Shown one piece after another: positions 1 through 5,161 of a stretch of 7,269 bases of DNA. Every line of letters starts with the position of its first letter. Within the stretch, counting starts at the first letter, position 1. The notes beneath the pieces are model-generated. The model searched no databases. It was not told the origin of the DNA and worked only from the letters and a program-made list of their open reading frames with translations. Made by a program: the position numbers and the translations under genes. Origin of the DNA: Candidatus Staskawiczbacteria bacterium RIFOXYD1_FULL_32_13 (GTDB lineage Bacteria > Patescibacteriota > Minisyncoccia > Minisyncoccales > Staskawiczbacteraceae); assembly GCA_001820485.1 (NCBI GenBank), contig MHPU01000021.1, positions 9,402 through 16,670 of the forward strand, in the 5' to 3' direction.

Positions 1-852
1 TTTACAATATGCATGAAAATGTTTTTTAATACTATCCCAATGCTTTTCTTTTCCTAAAAGTTCTGAGTGCTGTATAATTGCATTTAAAATTTCTAAAAGT
101 GTTGGTTTTTTATCTACATAGAACCAAGGATTTCCCAAGACTGCTCTACCTATCATAATACCATCTAAACCAGTTTCTTTTACTAATTTCATGGCATGTT
201 TTAAAGACTTTACATCACCATTACCAATTAATAAAGTTTCTGGAGCATATTTATTGCGAAGTTCTACAAGTTCTTTGGCTAATTCCCAATGAGCTGGTGG
301 GGCATAAGCTTGTGTTGTTGTACGAAAGTGTACGGTTAAGACAGAAACATTTTCTTTTAAAATTACAGGAATCCAATCTGCAATTTCATTTTTATTGTAA
401 CCAATTCTAGTTTTTACGGAAATAGGCAACTTACCAGCACCTTTTTTTACAGCTCTAATCACTTTTACTGCTTGCTCTGAATTTTTTATTAAAGCAGAGC
501 CAGCTCCTTGTTTTTCTACATTTCTATTTGGGCAACCCATATTTATATCAATACCATCAAAGCCAAGCTTGGCAATTACTTTCGCAGCTTTTTCTAATTC
601 TTCTAAATTTGCACCAAAAATTTGAGCTACTATTGGTCTTTCTTTTTTAGAAAATTTTAAAACATCAAAACAATATTTTTGAGCTTTAGGAGAAAACAAA
701 GCAGAAGCTGAAATAAACTCTGTCCAGAAAACATCTGGCGAGCCATATTTTGCAAACATAAGCCGAAAAGCTTGATCGCTTACTCCACTCATTGGAGCTT
801 GCACCATAATCGGTCTTTTATTTTTTTTAAATTTTCCCCAAAAATTTTTCAT
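1..852 (-). CDS. dus: tRNA-dihydrouridine synthase (DusB-like), 3' end cut by window edge
   Basis: FMN-dependent cytoplasmic enzyme that reduces uridine to dihydrouridine in the tRNA D-loop, using NAD(P)H. My own translation runs 284 codons from the ATG at 852 to base 1 without a stop. The family usually has about 310-330 residues, so only the end of the C-terminal helical tRNA-binding domain is missing. Visible motifs of the TIM barrel are the FMN-binding start QAPMSGVSD (18-26), QIFGAN (77-82), the active-site loop NMGCPNRNV with catalytic Cys107 followed by AGSAL, VKTRIG with Lys147, His175 in TVHFRT, GNGDV (210-214) and the phosphate-binding IGRAVLGNPWF (234-244). The residues after His175 (RTTTQAYAPPAHW) depart from the common HGRTR..Y.G.A form, so exact tRNA position specificity is uncertain. 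There is no Shine-Dalgarno sequence before the start. It is transcribed away from the foreign cassette at 881-1479. Confidence 0.93.
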   Translation of the reverse strand, partial: MKNFWGKFKKNKRPIMVQAPMSGVSDQAFRLMFAKYGSPDVFWTEFISASALFSPKAQKYCFDVLKFSKKERPIVAQIFGANLEELEKAAKVIAKLGFDGIDINMGCPNRNVEKQGAGSALIKNSEQAVKVIRAVKKGAGKLPISVKTRIGYNKNEIADWIPVILKENVSVLTVHFRTTTQAYAPPAHWELAKELVELRNKYAPETLLIGNGDVKSLKHAMKLVKETGLDGIMIGRAVLGNPWFYVDKKPTLLEILNAIIQHSELLGKEKHWDSIKKHFHAYCK

Positions 853-880
853 AGATATAAATATTTTTTATTTTCTTCAA

Positions 881-896
881 GTTGTCATACGACAAC
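881..896. promoter_or_regulatory. Perfect inverted repeat, candidate operator
   Basis: GTTGTC-ATAC-GACAAC is a perfect 6-bp inverted repeat with a 4-bp centre. It lies 10 bp upstream of the -35 box of the cassette promoter and 28 bp before the dus start codon, so it sits between divergent genes. The size and symmetry suit a dimeric regulator. No regulator gene is visible nearby, so function is inference; it could also be a chance small hairpin. Confidence 0.4.
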
Positions 897-906
897 CTAG
901 CAACTC

Positions 907-935
907 TTGACATTTAACCGTTATATTGTTATAAT
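907..935 (+). promoter_or_regulatory. Consensus sigma-70 promoter of the zinc-ribbon cassette
   Basis: TTGACA at 907-912 and TATAAT at 930-935 are separated by exactly 17 bp, a full match to the housekeeping bacterial promoter consensus. Transcription should start near 942, giving a leader of about 73 nt before the ATG at 1015. No other promoter in the window comes close to this strength. Confidence 0.85.
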
Positions 936-1001
936 TAACTATTGTACACAAACTTCGGAAATAGGCCAAATGGCAAGCCAATTTCCCTACCCCTGAGAAT
1001 G

Positions 1002-1007
1002 AAAGGA
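1002..1007 (+). promoter_or_regulatory. Shine-Dalgarno site of the zinc-ribbon cassette
   Basis: AAAGGA sits 7 nt before the ATG at 1015 and favours that start over the following in-frame ATGs at 1018 and 1027. Most AT-rich host genes in the window have no such site, so translation signals here also look different. Confidence 0.7.
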
Positions 1008-1014
1008 AAATGCC

Positions 1015-1413
1015 ATGATGTTGGGAATGAGTCTTCGCCCGCGTCAGATTATGGCCTGCAGGTGTGAAATCTGTAGCTCATATCTAACCGAAGGGCACAC
1101 AGAGGACTGCCCGGTCGGCAAACTCGATCACTTGAGGGATTTGCAGGTTCACATTCCTTGCCCAAAGTGCAATGATGGCAGAATCAGCATCAACATGTCA
1201 GACTTCTATGAGTGTCGTGCCTGCCACATGCAATTTACGTGTGGCGATTGGGCGGACAGCGACAGTCCTGAGCAAGTCTGCCTGGACGACCCTCATCGGG
1301 ATGACTTGGTCATTTGCCATGTTCTCGTAGCGCCAGGCAAAGGTAATTTCAAGTACGACGAGACCATCGAAAGCCTCCGTCGACAGATTGAAGAGTCGCA
1401 CAACAAGCGATGA
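1015..1413 (+). CDS. Uncharacterised cysteine-rich protein with zinc-ribbon-like motifs, probably horizontally acquired
   Basis: A 132-residue protein that I do not recognise. It has eleven cysteines. The first cluster is C17-x2-C20 followed by H28 and C32, a CxxC...HxxxC arrangement. The second is C49-x2-C52 and C67-x2-C70, a classic four-cysteine zinc ribbon with 14 residues between the pairs. C76, C89 and C101 follow. Residues 112-132 form a charged helix-like tail. There is no signal peptide or membrane segment, so it is probably cytoplasmic and may bind zinc and nucleic acid or protein. GC is about 53% against about 25-30% for neighbours, it ends in TGA rather than TAA, and it has its own consensus promoter, Shine-Dalgarno and terminator. 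Together these indicate a self-contained cassette of foreign origin, perhaps phage or plasmid related. Coding status is supported by the signals and cysteine spacing; function is unknown. Confidence 0.78.
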   Translation: MMLGMSLRPRQIMACRCEICSSYLTEGHTEDCPVGKLDHLRDLQVHIPCPKCNDGRISINMSDFYECRACHMQFTCGDWADSDSPEQVCLDDPHRDDLVICHVLVAPGKGNFKYDETIESLRRQIEESHNKR

Positions 1414-1441
1414 CTCCCCTCGCCAAGCCCGCGAAACTCAG

Positions 1442-1479
1442 AGCCCTGTATCAACGTTCAATTGTTGCAGGGCTTTTTT
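1442..1479 (+). terminator. Rho-independent terminator of the zinc-ribbon cassette
   Basis: AGCCCTG (1442-1448) pairs with CAGGGCT (1468-1474), with an inner CAAC/GTTG pairing and a run of T to 1479. It lies 28 nt after the TGA. The T-run overlaps the last codon (stop) of the opposing alkD-like gene. Read on the minus strand the hairpin lacks a U-tract, so it serves the plus strand. Confidence 0.85.
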
Positions 1480-2182
1480 ATTGTAAGTACATTTTGCGTT
1501 TTGAATCTGGGAATTTTTCTATTGCGTAACGAAGCATTGTTCTTGGCATTATCTTAGCATATTTTTCTAAAAACTCCTCTTCTTTTTCCATATCTTTTTT
1601 ACCAACTTCTCTTAAAGCCCAACCAACTGCTTTATGGATCAAATCATGATTATCTTTTAAGAGAATCTTAGAAATTTTTAAAGTATCTTCAAATTGATTT
1701 TGTCTTATAAAAGCAAAAGTAGAAATAATAGCAATTCTTCTGTGCCACAAATTTTTTGATTTTGCTAATTTATATAAAATATCTTTATTCTTATCTTTTA
1801 GATATTCTCCTAAAATATATAAAGCAGAAGAGTCTACTAAGTCCCAATTATTTATATAATTTTTATGTTTTAAATAAAATTTTACAATTTTGCTTCTTGC
1901 CATCTCATCATATTTTTTAAATTGCAATACCAAAATAAAAAGCCCCGTAAGCCTTAACTCATGGACTTTGTTTTTTAATAACAAAGATATTTGAGGTAAA
2001 GATAAATCTTGATATTTCTTAGCTATTCTTCTTTGATCTGGCACACTTATTCCCCAAAAAATATCTCCAAAACCATACTGACCTTTTTTAGTTTTAAAAA
2101 ACCATTTTGAAGCTTCGGCTCTTTTTTTAGTCCCTAGATTTTTTAAATGATTTATAACTAATTTTGCTTTATTGCTTTCCAT
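1478..2182 (-). CDS. AlkD-like DNA alkylation repair protein (HEAT-repeat DNA glycosylase)
   Basis: Member of the AlkD/AlkC-type superfamily, which excises N3- and N7-alkylated purines using a curved stack of HEAT-like helices. At 234 residues it is full length for the family. The known AlkD active-site residues of Bacillus cereus (Trp109, Asp113, Arg148, Trp187) have clear counterparts: Trp113 and Asp117 in NNWDLVDSS, Arg148 or Arg149 in LWHRRIAI, and Trp188 in KAVGWALREVG. Residues 36-52 (YGFGDIFWGISVPDQRR) match the conserved N-terminal segment. It is a soluble cytoplasmic protein. It begins 4 nt after the rhodanese stop codon, so the two are almost certainly co-transcribed and probably translationally coupled. 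No Shine-Dalgarno is seen. Catalytic competence is inferred from the retained residues. Confidence 0.92.
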   Translation of the reverse strand: MESNKAKLVINHLKNLGTKKRAEASKWFFKTKKGQYGFGDIFWGISVPDQRRIAKKYQDLSLPQISLLLKNKVHELRLTGLFILVLQFKKYDEMARSKIVKFYLKHKNYINNWDLVDSSALYILGEYLKDKNKDILYKLAKSKNLWHRRIAIISTFAFIRQNQFEDTLKISKILLKDNHDLIHKAVGWALREVGKKDMEKEEEFLEKYAKIMPRTMLRYAIEKFPDSKRKMYLQ

Positions 2183-2186
2183 AATT

Positions 2187-2480
2187 TTATTTTACTTTGC
2201 ATGAACCAATGCCTTTTAAGCTTCCTAAATCATCCCAAGCTCCGCCATTATAAACTTCTTTAAAGCCATTAGCTTGTAGAATAAATTTTGCAGTTTCGCT
2301 TCTTGACCCTGAAGCACAACATACAACTGTGGGCACATCGACTGCAAGCCAATTTAAATTTTTACCAAGTTCATCGAGCGGGATATTAAAAGAACCATGA
2401 ATATGTCCTGCATCAAATTCTTCTTTAGTTCTTACATCAATTATTACAGCTCCTTTTGCAATTATATCTTCTAAATTCAT
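2187..2480 (-). CDS. Single-domain rhodanese-like sulfurtransferase
   Basis: A 97-residue cytoplasmic rhodanese domain, a typical size for GlpE/PspE-like single-domain proteins, without a signal peptide. Conserved elements are IIDVRTKEEFDAGHIHGSFNIPL (residues 13-35) and the active-site loop C55-A-S-G-S-R60, which fits the CxxGxR form with Cys55 as the persulfide-carrying nucleophile. NGGAWDDL (78-85) is the usual C-terminal motif. Such proteins move sulfane sulfur from thiosulfate or persulfides to thiols; the physiological partner is not evident. It is the first gene of a two-gene unit with the AlkD-like gene. Its upstream region carries the GTTGC-N8-AAAAATAGTTATAAA element also found before the ECF sigma gene at 3950-4510. 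Confidence 0.92.
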   Translation of the reverse strand: MNLEDIIAKGAVIIDVRTKEEFDAGHIHGSFNIPLDELGKNLNWLAVDVPTVVCCASGSRSETAKFILQANGFKEVYNGGAWDDLGSLKGIGSCKVK

Positions 2481-2526
2481 ATTTTTATTTTATATATATT
2501 AATTACTTACTATAAATATATTTAAC

Positions 2527-2554
2527 TTTATAACTATTTTTAATTTTTAGCAAC
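2527..2554 (-). promoter_or_regulatory. Candidate promoter of rhodanese-alkD unit (copy A of repeated element)
   Basis: On the minus strand this reads GTTGC, 8 nt, then AAAAATAGTTATAAA, followed by a TTAAA box one base further. The same string with the same 8-nt gap occurs at 4571-4598. GTTGC and TTATAAA are 16 nt apart, which fits ECF promoter geometry. It can also be read as a weak sigma-70 promoter (TTGCTA...TATAAA) with a short 15-bp spacer. It begins 1 nt beyond the terminator of the preceding unit. Confidence 0.5.
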
Positions 2555-2555
2555 C

Positions 2556-2583
2556 AAAAACCGGATACGTAATTCCGGTTTTT
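2556..2583 (-). terminator. Rho-independent terminator after the DUF2680-like gene
   Basis: AAAAACCGGA (2556-2565) pairs with TCCGGTTTTT (2574-2583) around an 8-nt loop, giving a 10-bp stem with T-runs on both strands. It lies 32 nt downstream of the stop of the gene at 2616-3131 and closes the sigma/membrane protein/secreted protein block. Confidence 0.85.
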
Positions 2584-2615
2584 GAGATTCTATTTAATCA
2601 ACTAAATTTTTAATT

Positions 2616-3131
2616 TTATTGATTTGCGCCATTGTTATTGAATTGACCCATTTTGCACCCCTGAGCTTTGCCTTGCCCAAACATTCCCAAACCCTTACTG
2701 CCAAGACCACCAAACATCAAATATTGCATTGGGATATTGTTATCTGTTGCCCATTGCTTTAGAGCATCACCTTGAGTTTTCATAGCAGATCTTATTTCTT
2801 CTTTAGTTTTACCTTGCAATGCATCTCTTTGTGCTTTGACTTCTGCATGTTTTGCAATAATTTTGTTTGCTTGATCTTGAGTAATTTTGCCATCAGTTAC
2901 AGATTTGTTTATAAAATCTGTAAACTTTTGCTCATTTTGAGTTTGATTTGCTGTTCTTTGCTCATCAAACACTTTTTGAACATCAGATGCATTTAAGTTA
3001 AACTTTTTAGCTATAGCACTTATTACATCTGTCCTGCCTTCTCCCTGATTGCCGTAAAATGCATAAGCACTTGTTCCCAAAGCAACAGCTAAGACTGGGA
3101 CTGCTAAAAATAATAGGTATTTTTTATTCAT
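2616..3131 (-). CDS. Secreted helical protein, DUF2680-like
   Basis: A 171-residue exported protein. Residues 1-24 form a Sec signal peptide (MNKK, hydrophobic core, Ala-Tyr-Ala before a likely cleavage at 24/25). The mature part opens with IAKKFNLNASDVQKVFDEQR (39-59), the helix-turn-helix pattern of DUF2680-type proteins. A second unit follows, FINKSVTDGKITQDQANKIIAKHAEVKAQRDAL (73-105), which is amphipathic and coiled-coil-like and recalls the LTxxQ segments of Spy/CpxP extracytoplasmic proteins. The tail from 134 is Gly/Met-rich with a lone Cys159 in GCKMGQ. It lies downstream of an ECF sigma factor and a candidate membrane anti-sigma factor with no terminator between, so it could be their output gene. 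A separate promoter in 3132-3207 is also possible. Function is unknown; an envelope-stress or metal-related role is inference. The start is preceded by AAATATATG context, not a Shine-Dalgarno. Confidence 0.85.
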   Translation of the reverse strand: MNKKYLLFLAVPVLAVALGTSAYAFYGNQGEGRTDVISAIAKKFNLNASDVQKVFDEQRTANQTQNEQKFTDFINKSVTDGKITQDQANKIIAKHAEVKAQRDALQGKTKEEIRSAMKTQGDALKQWATDNNIPMQYLMFGGLGSKGLGMFGQGKAQGCKMGQFNNNGANQ

Positions 3132-3166
3132 ATATTTATTATATTAATATTTTTTTAATTATAAAT

Positions 3167-3193
3167 CTTGCGACCTTTCTACCCTTTATTACA
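3167..3193 (-). promoter_or_regulatory. Weak candidate ECF-type promoter upstream of the DUF2680-like gene
   Basis: On the minus strand TGTAATAAA (3193-3185) is followed after 11 nt by TCGCAAG (3173-3167). This resembles the stronger TGTAATAAT-N11-ATCGGCA pair at 7009-7035 and 7180-7206, but the second half fits only with a one-base shift. A TATAAT-like string also lies just downstream, so a plain sigma-70 promoter cannot be excluded. Confidence 0.3.
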
Positions 3194-3207
3194 ATTAATT
3201 TATGAAT

Positions 3208-3945
3208 TTATTTCATTTTTCTTCTCATTTTGTAAAGCGGAGTTAAAGAACCATCATCTGCAACTTTTAAAATATTTAAGCAATCAATTGTGTTGTTTTT
3301 TACGGGTCCAATAATTACTACCCTCTCACCAGTAGAAAGAATCTTGGGAGTTTTACCTTTACCATTTTTACATGGAATTACTCTTAAATTTTGCCCACTT
3401 AAAGTTTGTATATTAAAATCTAACTCATTTATATCCAAGATAATCCCAGCATGCATATTTTCAGGCCTGATATTAGACGCTTGCTCATAAAATGGCTTTA
3501 TAATAGGGAGGTTATTTTCTCGAGCTCTTTGGAATATACCAGCATGCATTGAAGTTTGAGATGTTGCCATAGCAGAAATTATCACAATTAATACTATAGC
3601 TGATAAAGAATAAATCATTGGCCTTTTATATACAAAAGCAAAATGCTCAGCAAAAAACTCGGAAAATATTATTAAAGCTAAAGCTAAAATAATTAAAAAG
3701 TAAGGCAATGATCTAAATAAAATACCTATACCATTAAGCCCAAATCCTGGCATAAACCAAAGCCCTGAAGCTTTCATCATAAACACAATAAAACTTATTA
3801 AATAGACAGCAAAAAGTAGTAAAGCTAAAAATAGCAAGATAAAAAATCCTGTTTTAAGTACAAAAAATATTTTTGGCTTCATCTTTACTTTGCCAGATTT
3901 TATTTTTTGTAAAATATCTTCTTTTATATTATTTGAATTTTCCAT
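3208..3945 (-). CDS. Three-helix membrane protein behind ECF sigma factor, candidate anti-sigma factor/sensor
   Basis: A 245-residue integral membrane protein. Residues 1-28 are a basic cytoplasmic segment (KIKSGKVKMKPKIFFVLK). Three hydrophobic helices follow at about 31-57, 80-97 and 110-128, which predicts N-in and C-out topology. Residues 129-245 are then extracytoplasmic and beta-rich (GIILDINELDFNIQ, RVVIIGPV, IDCLNILKV), with Cys192 and Cys222. MHAGI occurs twice (133-137 and 164-168), bracketing the start of this domain. I believe it matches a family common in Patescibacteria, but I recognise no named domain. It starts 4 nt after the sigma stop codon, so the two are co-translated partners. 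This arrangement, N-terminal cytosolic segment plus external domain, suits an anti-sigma factor with a sensor domain. That role is inferred from context only; no zinc-binding HxxxCxxC anti-sigma motif is present. Confidence 0.82.
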   Translation of the reverse strand: MENSNNIKEDILQKIKSGKVKMKPKIFFVLKTGFFILLFLALLLFAVYLISFIVFMMKASGLWFMPGFGLNGIGILFRSLPYFLIILALALIIFSEFFAEHFAFVYKRPMIYSLSAIVLIVIISAMATSQTSMHAGIFQRARENNLPIIKPFYEQASNIRPENMHAGIILDINELDFNIQTLSGQNLRVIPCKNGKGKTPKILSTGERVVIIGPVKNNTIDCLNILKVADDGSLTPLYKMRRKMK

Positions 3946-3949
3946 ATAT

Positions 3950-4510
3950 TTAAATAATTTTTGAATTTAAAATATTTTTCATTAATTTTTTAGCTCGAGC
4001 AATTCTTACTCCTACAGTAGAAACTGGAATTTTCATAATTTCAGAAATATCTTTATAATCTAACTCTTCTATGTAATACAGATAAAGTGGCTCTCTATAC
4101 TTGGCATCAATTTTTTCTAAAGTTTGCTCTACTTGTTTTTGCATATTTTTCCTATCAATATTATCTTCTATATTATTATTTATATAATTACGAGGCAAAA
4201 ATACATCAAGATTAAATAGTGGCAGAAAACTATGTCTTTTTTTCTTTAATAAATTAACAAGTTCATTGTGGGCTATTCTATAAAGCCACGAAGAAAACTT
4301 TCTTTGGGAATCAAAACTTTTTATATTTATAAATGCTTTGGTAAATATTTGCTGGACTGCATCATTTATTTCCTCTTCTTGGTAAATAAATTTCTTAGCA
4401 TATCGTTTTATTTTAGCTTCATAACGATTAAAAAGTATGTCAAAAAAATCAACCTTGCCAGATTGAACCAAAATAGCTAATTCTTGGTCATTTTTACTAA
4501 TATCCTGCAT
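3950..4510 (-). CDS. ECF (sigma-70 family group 4) RNA polymerase sigma factor
   Basis: A 186-residue two-domain sigma factor, the normal ECF size. Sigma region 2 spans about residues 22-92: EEEINDAVQQIFTKAFINIKSF is the core-binding part, and KFSSWLYRIAHNELVNLLKKKR is the -10 recognition helix ending in a basic patch. Sigma region 4 spans about 124-180: LEKIDAKYREPLYLYYIEELDYKDISEIM, then the DNA-recognition helix PVSTVGVRIARAKKLMKN. The linker (93-123) is Asn-rich. It is the first gene of a minus-strand block with a membrane protein 4 nt downstream, the usual place of an anti-sigma factor. Its upstream region carries copy B of the repeated element at 4571-4598, consistent with autoregulation. 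The start ATG follows an AAATAT context without a Shine-Dalgarno. Confidence 0.94.
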   Translation of the reverse strand: MQDISKNDQELAILVQSGKVDFFDILFNRYEAKIKRYAKKFIYQEEEINDAVQQIFTKAFINIKSFDSQRKFSSWLYRIAHNELVNLLKKKRHSFLPLFNLDVFLPRNYINNNIEDNIDRKNMQKQVEQTLEKIDAKYREPLYLYYIEELDYKDISEIMKIPVSTVGVRIARAKKLMKNILNSKII

Positions 4511-4570
4511 ATATTTAATACAACAAAACCCTTATTTTATTTCAAATTTACCTAAATAAATTACTTTAAT

Positions 4571-4598
4571 TTTATAACTATTTTTGATTTCCTGCAAC
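4571..4598 (-). promoter_or_regulatory. Candidate autoregulatory promoter of the ECF sigma gene (copy B of repeated element)
   Basis: On the minus strand GTTGC (4598-4594), an 8-nt gap, and AAAAATAGTTATAAA (4585-4571) reproduce the arrangement at 2527-2554 exactly, including spacing. A TTAAA box follows one base later in both. It directly follows the T-run of the preceding gene's terminator and lies about 60 nt before the sigma start codon. Whether it is read by the ECF factor or by the housekeeping sigma factor cannot be settled from two copies. Confidence 0.5.
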
Positions 4599-4626
4599 AA
4601 AAAAAACCCGATGCATTGCAACGGGT
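4599..4626 (-). terminator. Rho-independent terminator of the receiver-like gene
   Basis: On the minus strand ACCCG (4626-4622), an 11-nt loop with possible TG/CA inner pairing, and CGGGT (4610-4606) are followed by an 8-T run to 4599. It lies about 20 nt after the stop of the gene at 4646 and separates that gene from the ECF sigma operon. Confidence 0.78.
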
Positions 4627-4645
4627 AGGATATTAAGGGTACATT

Positions 4646-4963
4646 TTATTTCGCAAATTCTTTGAGTAAAAATTCTACCACGCTTCCTTGACCAGAGAAT
4701 GGCAATACAAAAAATCTGTTATGCCAATGGTATTCTGGATTTGATAACCACAAAATACTTGGAATACGATCTCTATAGACAACAACAAAAACACAATAAT
4801 TTTTTACCCTCTCAATTGCATCTACTAAAAACCCAACAGAATCTGAGTCAATAACCGCGACATCAGAGTCCTTGAGCTCACCAACAGAAACAATGCCTAA
4901 AGATTCTAAGCTTTCCAAAACATCTCTCGCTAAATTATATTTAACCCCCCAATAAACTCTCAT
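4646..4963 (-). CDS. Small uncharacterised protein with degenerate receiver-like pattern
   Basis: No named family recognised. I place the start at 4963 rather than at the in-frame ATG at 4969, because AAAGGAG touches the first ATG but lies 6 nt from the second. The protein then has 105 residues. No signal peptide or membrane span is evident. The order of predicted elements resembles a CheY-type receiver: strand MRVYWGV, helix NLARDVLESLESLG, strand DVAVIDSD, helix VGFLVDAIERVKN, strand YCVFVVVYRD, then strand FFVLPF and helix GSVVEFLLKEF, recalling the KPF-helix end of receivers. The acidic pocket at strand 1 and the Lys before Pro-Phe are absent (Leu instead), so it would be a non-phosphorylatable pseudo-receiver. 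GC is about 40%, clearly above neighbours. With its own Shine-Dalgarno and terminator it forms a one-gene cassette. The receiver reading is inference. Confidence 0.72.
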   Translation of the reverse strand: MRVYWGVKYNLARDVLESLESLGIVSVGELKDSDVAVIDSDSVGFLVDAIERVKNYCVFVVVYRDRIPSILWLSNPEYHWHNRFFVLPFSGQGSVVEFLLKEFAK

Positions 4964-4969
4964 TGTCAT

Positions 4970-4976
4970 CTCCTTT
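4970..4976 (-). promoter_or_regulatory. Strong Shine-Dalgarno that fixes the start of the receiver-like gene
   Basis: On the minus strand AAAGGAG abuts the ATG at 4969 with no spacer, which is unworkable, but lies 6 nt before the ATG at 4963. The latter is therefore the likely start, removing two residues (Met-Thr). This is the best Shine-Dalgarno match in the window. Confidence 0.7.
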
Positions 4977-5003
4977 GCGAAAGTGCCTGAAACATTTTAT
5001 TTT

Positions 5004-5031
5004 ATTCTATTTTAAATTTACCACTAAACAA
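5004..5031 (-). promoter_or_regulatory. Possible sigma-70 promoter of the receiver-like gene
   Basis: On the minus strand TTGTTT (5031-5026) and TAGAAT (5009-5004) are 16 bp apart and would give a leader of roughly 35 nt carrying the Shine-Dalgarno. In DNA this AT-rich such matches arise easily; an overlapping TTGTAA...TAAATT reading exists slightly upstream. Confidence 0.35.
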
Positions 5032-5161
5032 AACATTTTACAAATTTTATAAAATTTAATTTTAGTTTTAGCGTAATAATATTATGGGTACTTTGTGACT
5101 CAGAACACAGATTAAAATGGTCGGCAATCAATTACTATTATTAAATTAAATTGAAATATAT

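Noticed and set aside
1010..1018. Two-codon upstream reading frame ATG CCA TGA overlapping the cassette start
   Set aside because: Its ATG is only 2 nt from the Shine-Dalgarno and the string is short enough to be chance; no attenuation structure is seen.
1198..1401. Open frame on the minus strand opposite the zinc-ribbon gene
   Set aside because: It lies wholly within the plus-strand gene, which has the promoter, Shine-Dalgarno and terminator; no signals support the opposite frame.
2772..2996. Plus-strand open frame rich in Phe, Cys and Ser
   Set aside because: It is the antisense shadow of the secreted DUF2680-like gene; its composition is what reversed Lys/Gln codons give.
3290..3490. Plus-strand open frame of 66 codons
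   Set aside because: Antisense to the membrane protein gene, with no start signals and no recognisable product.
4268..4480. Plus-strand open frame of 70 codons
   Set aside because: Antisense shadow of the ECF sigma gene.
5093..5118. TTGTGA...TAAAAT as promoter of the cupredoxin gene
   Set aside because: The spacer is only 14 bp, too short for a sigma-70 promoter.
5100..5126. GTCGGCA before the cupredoxin gene as another ECF promoter copy
   Set aside because: The TGTAATAAT box is absent at the required distance upstream.
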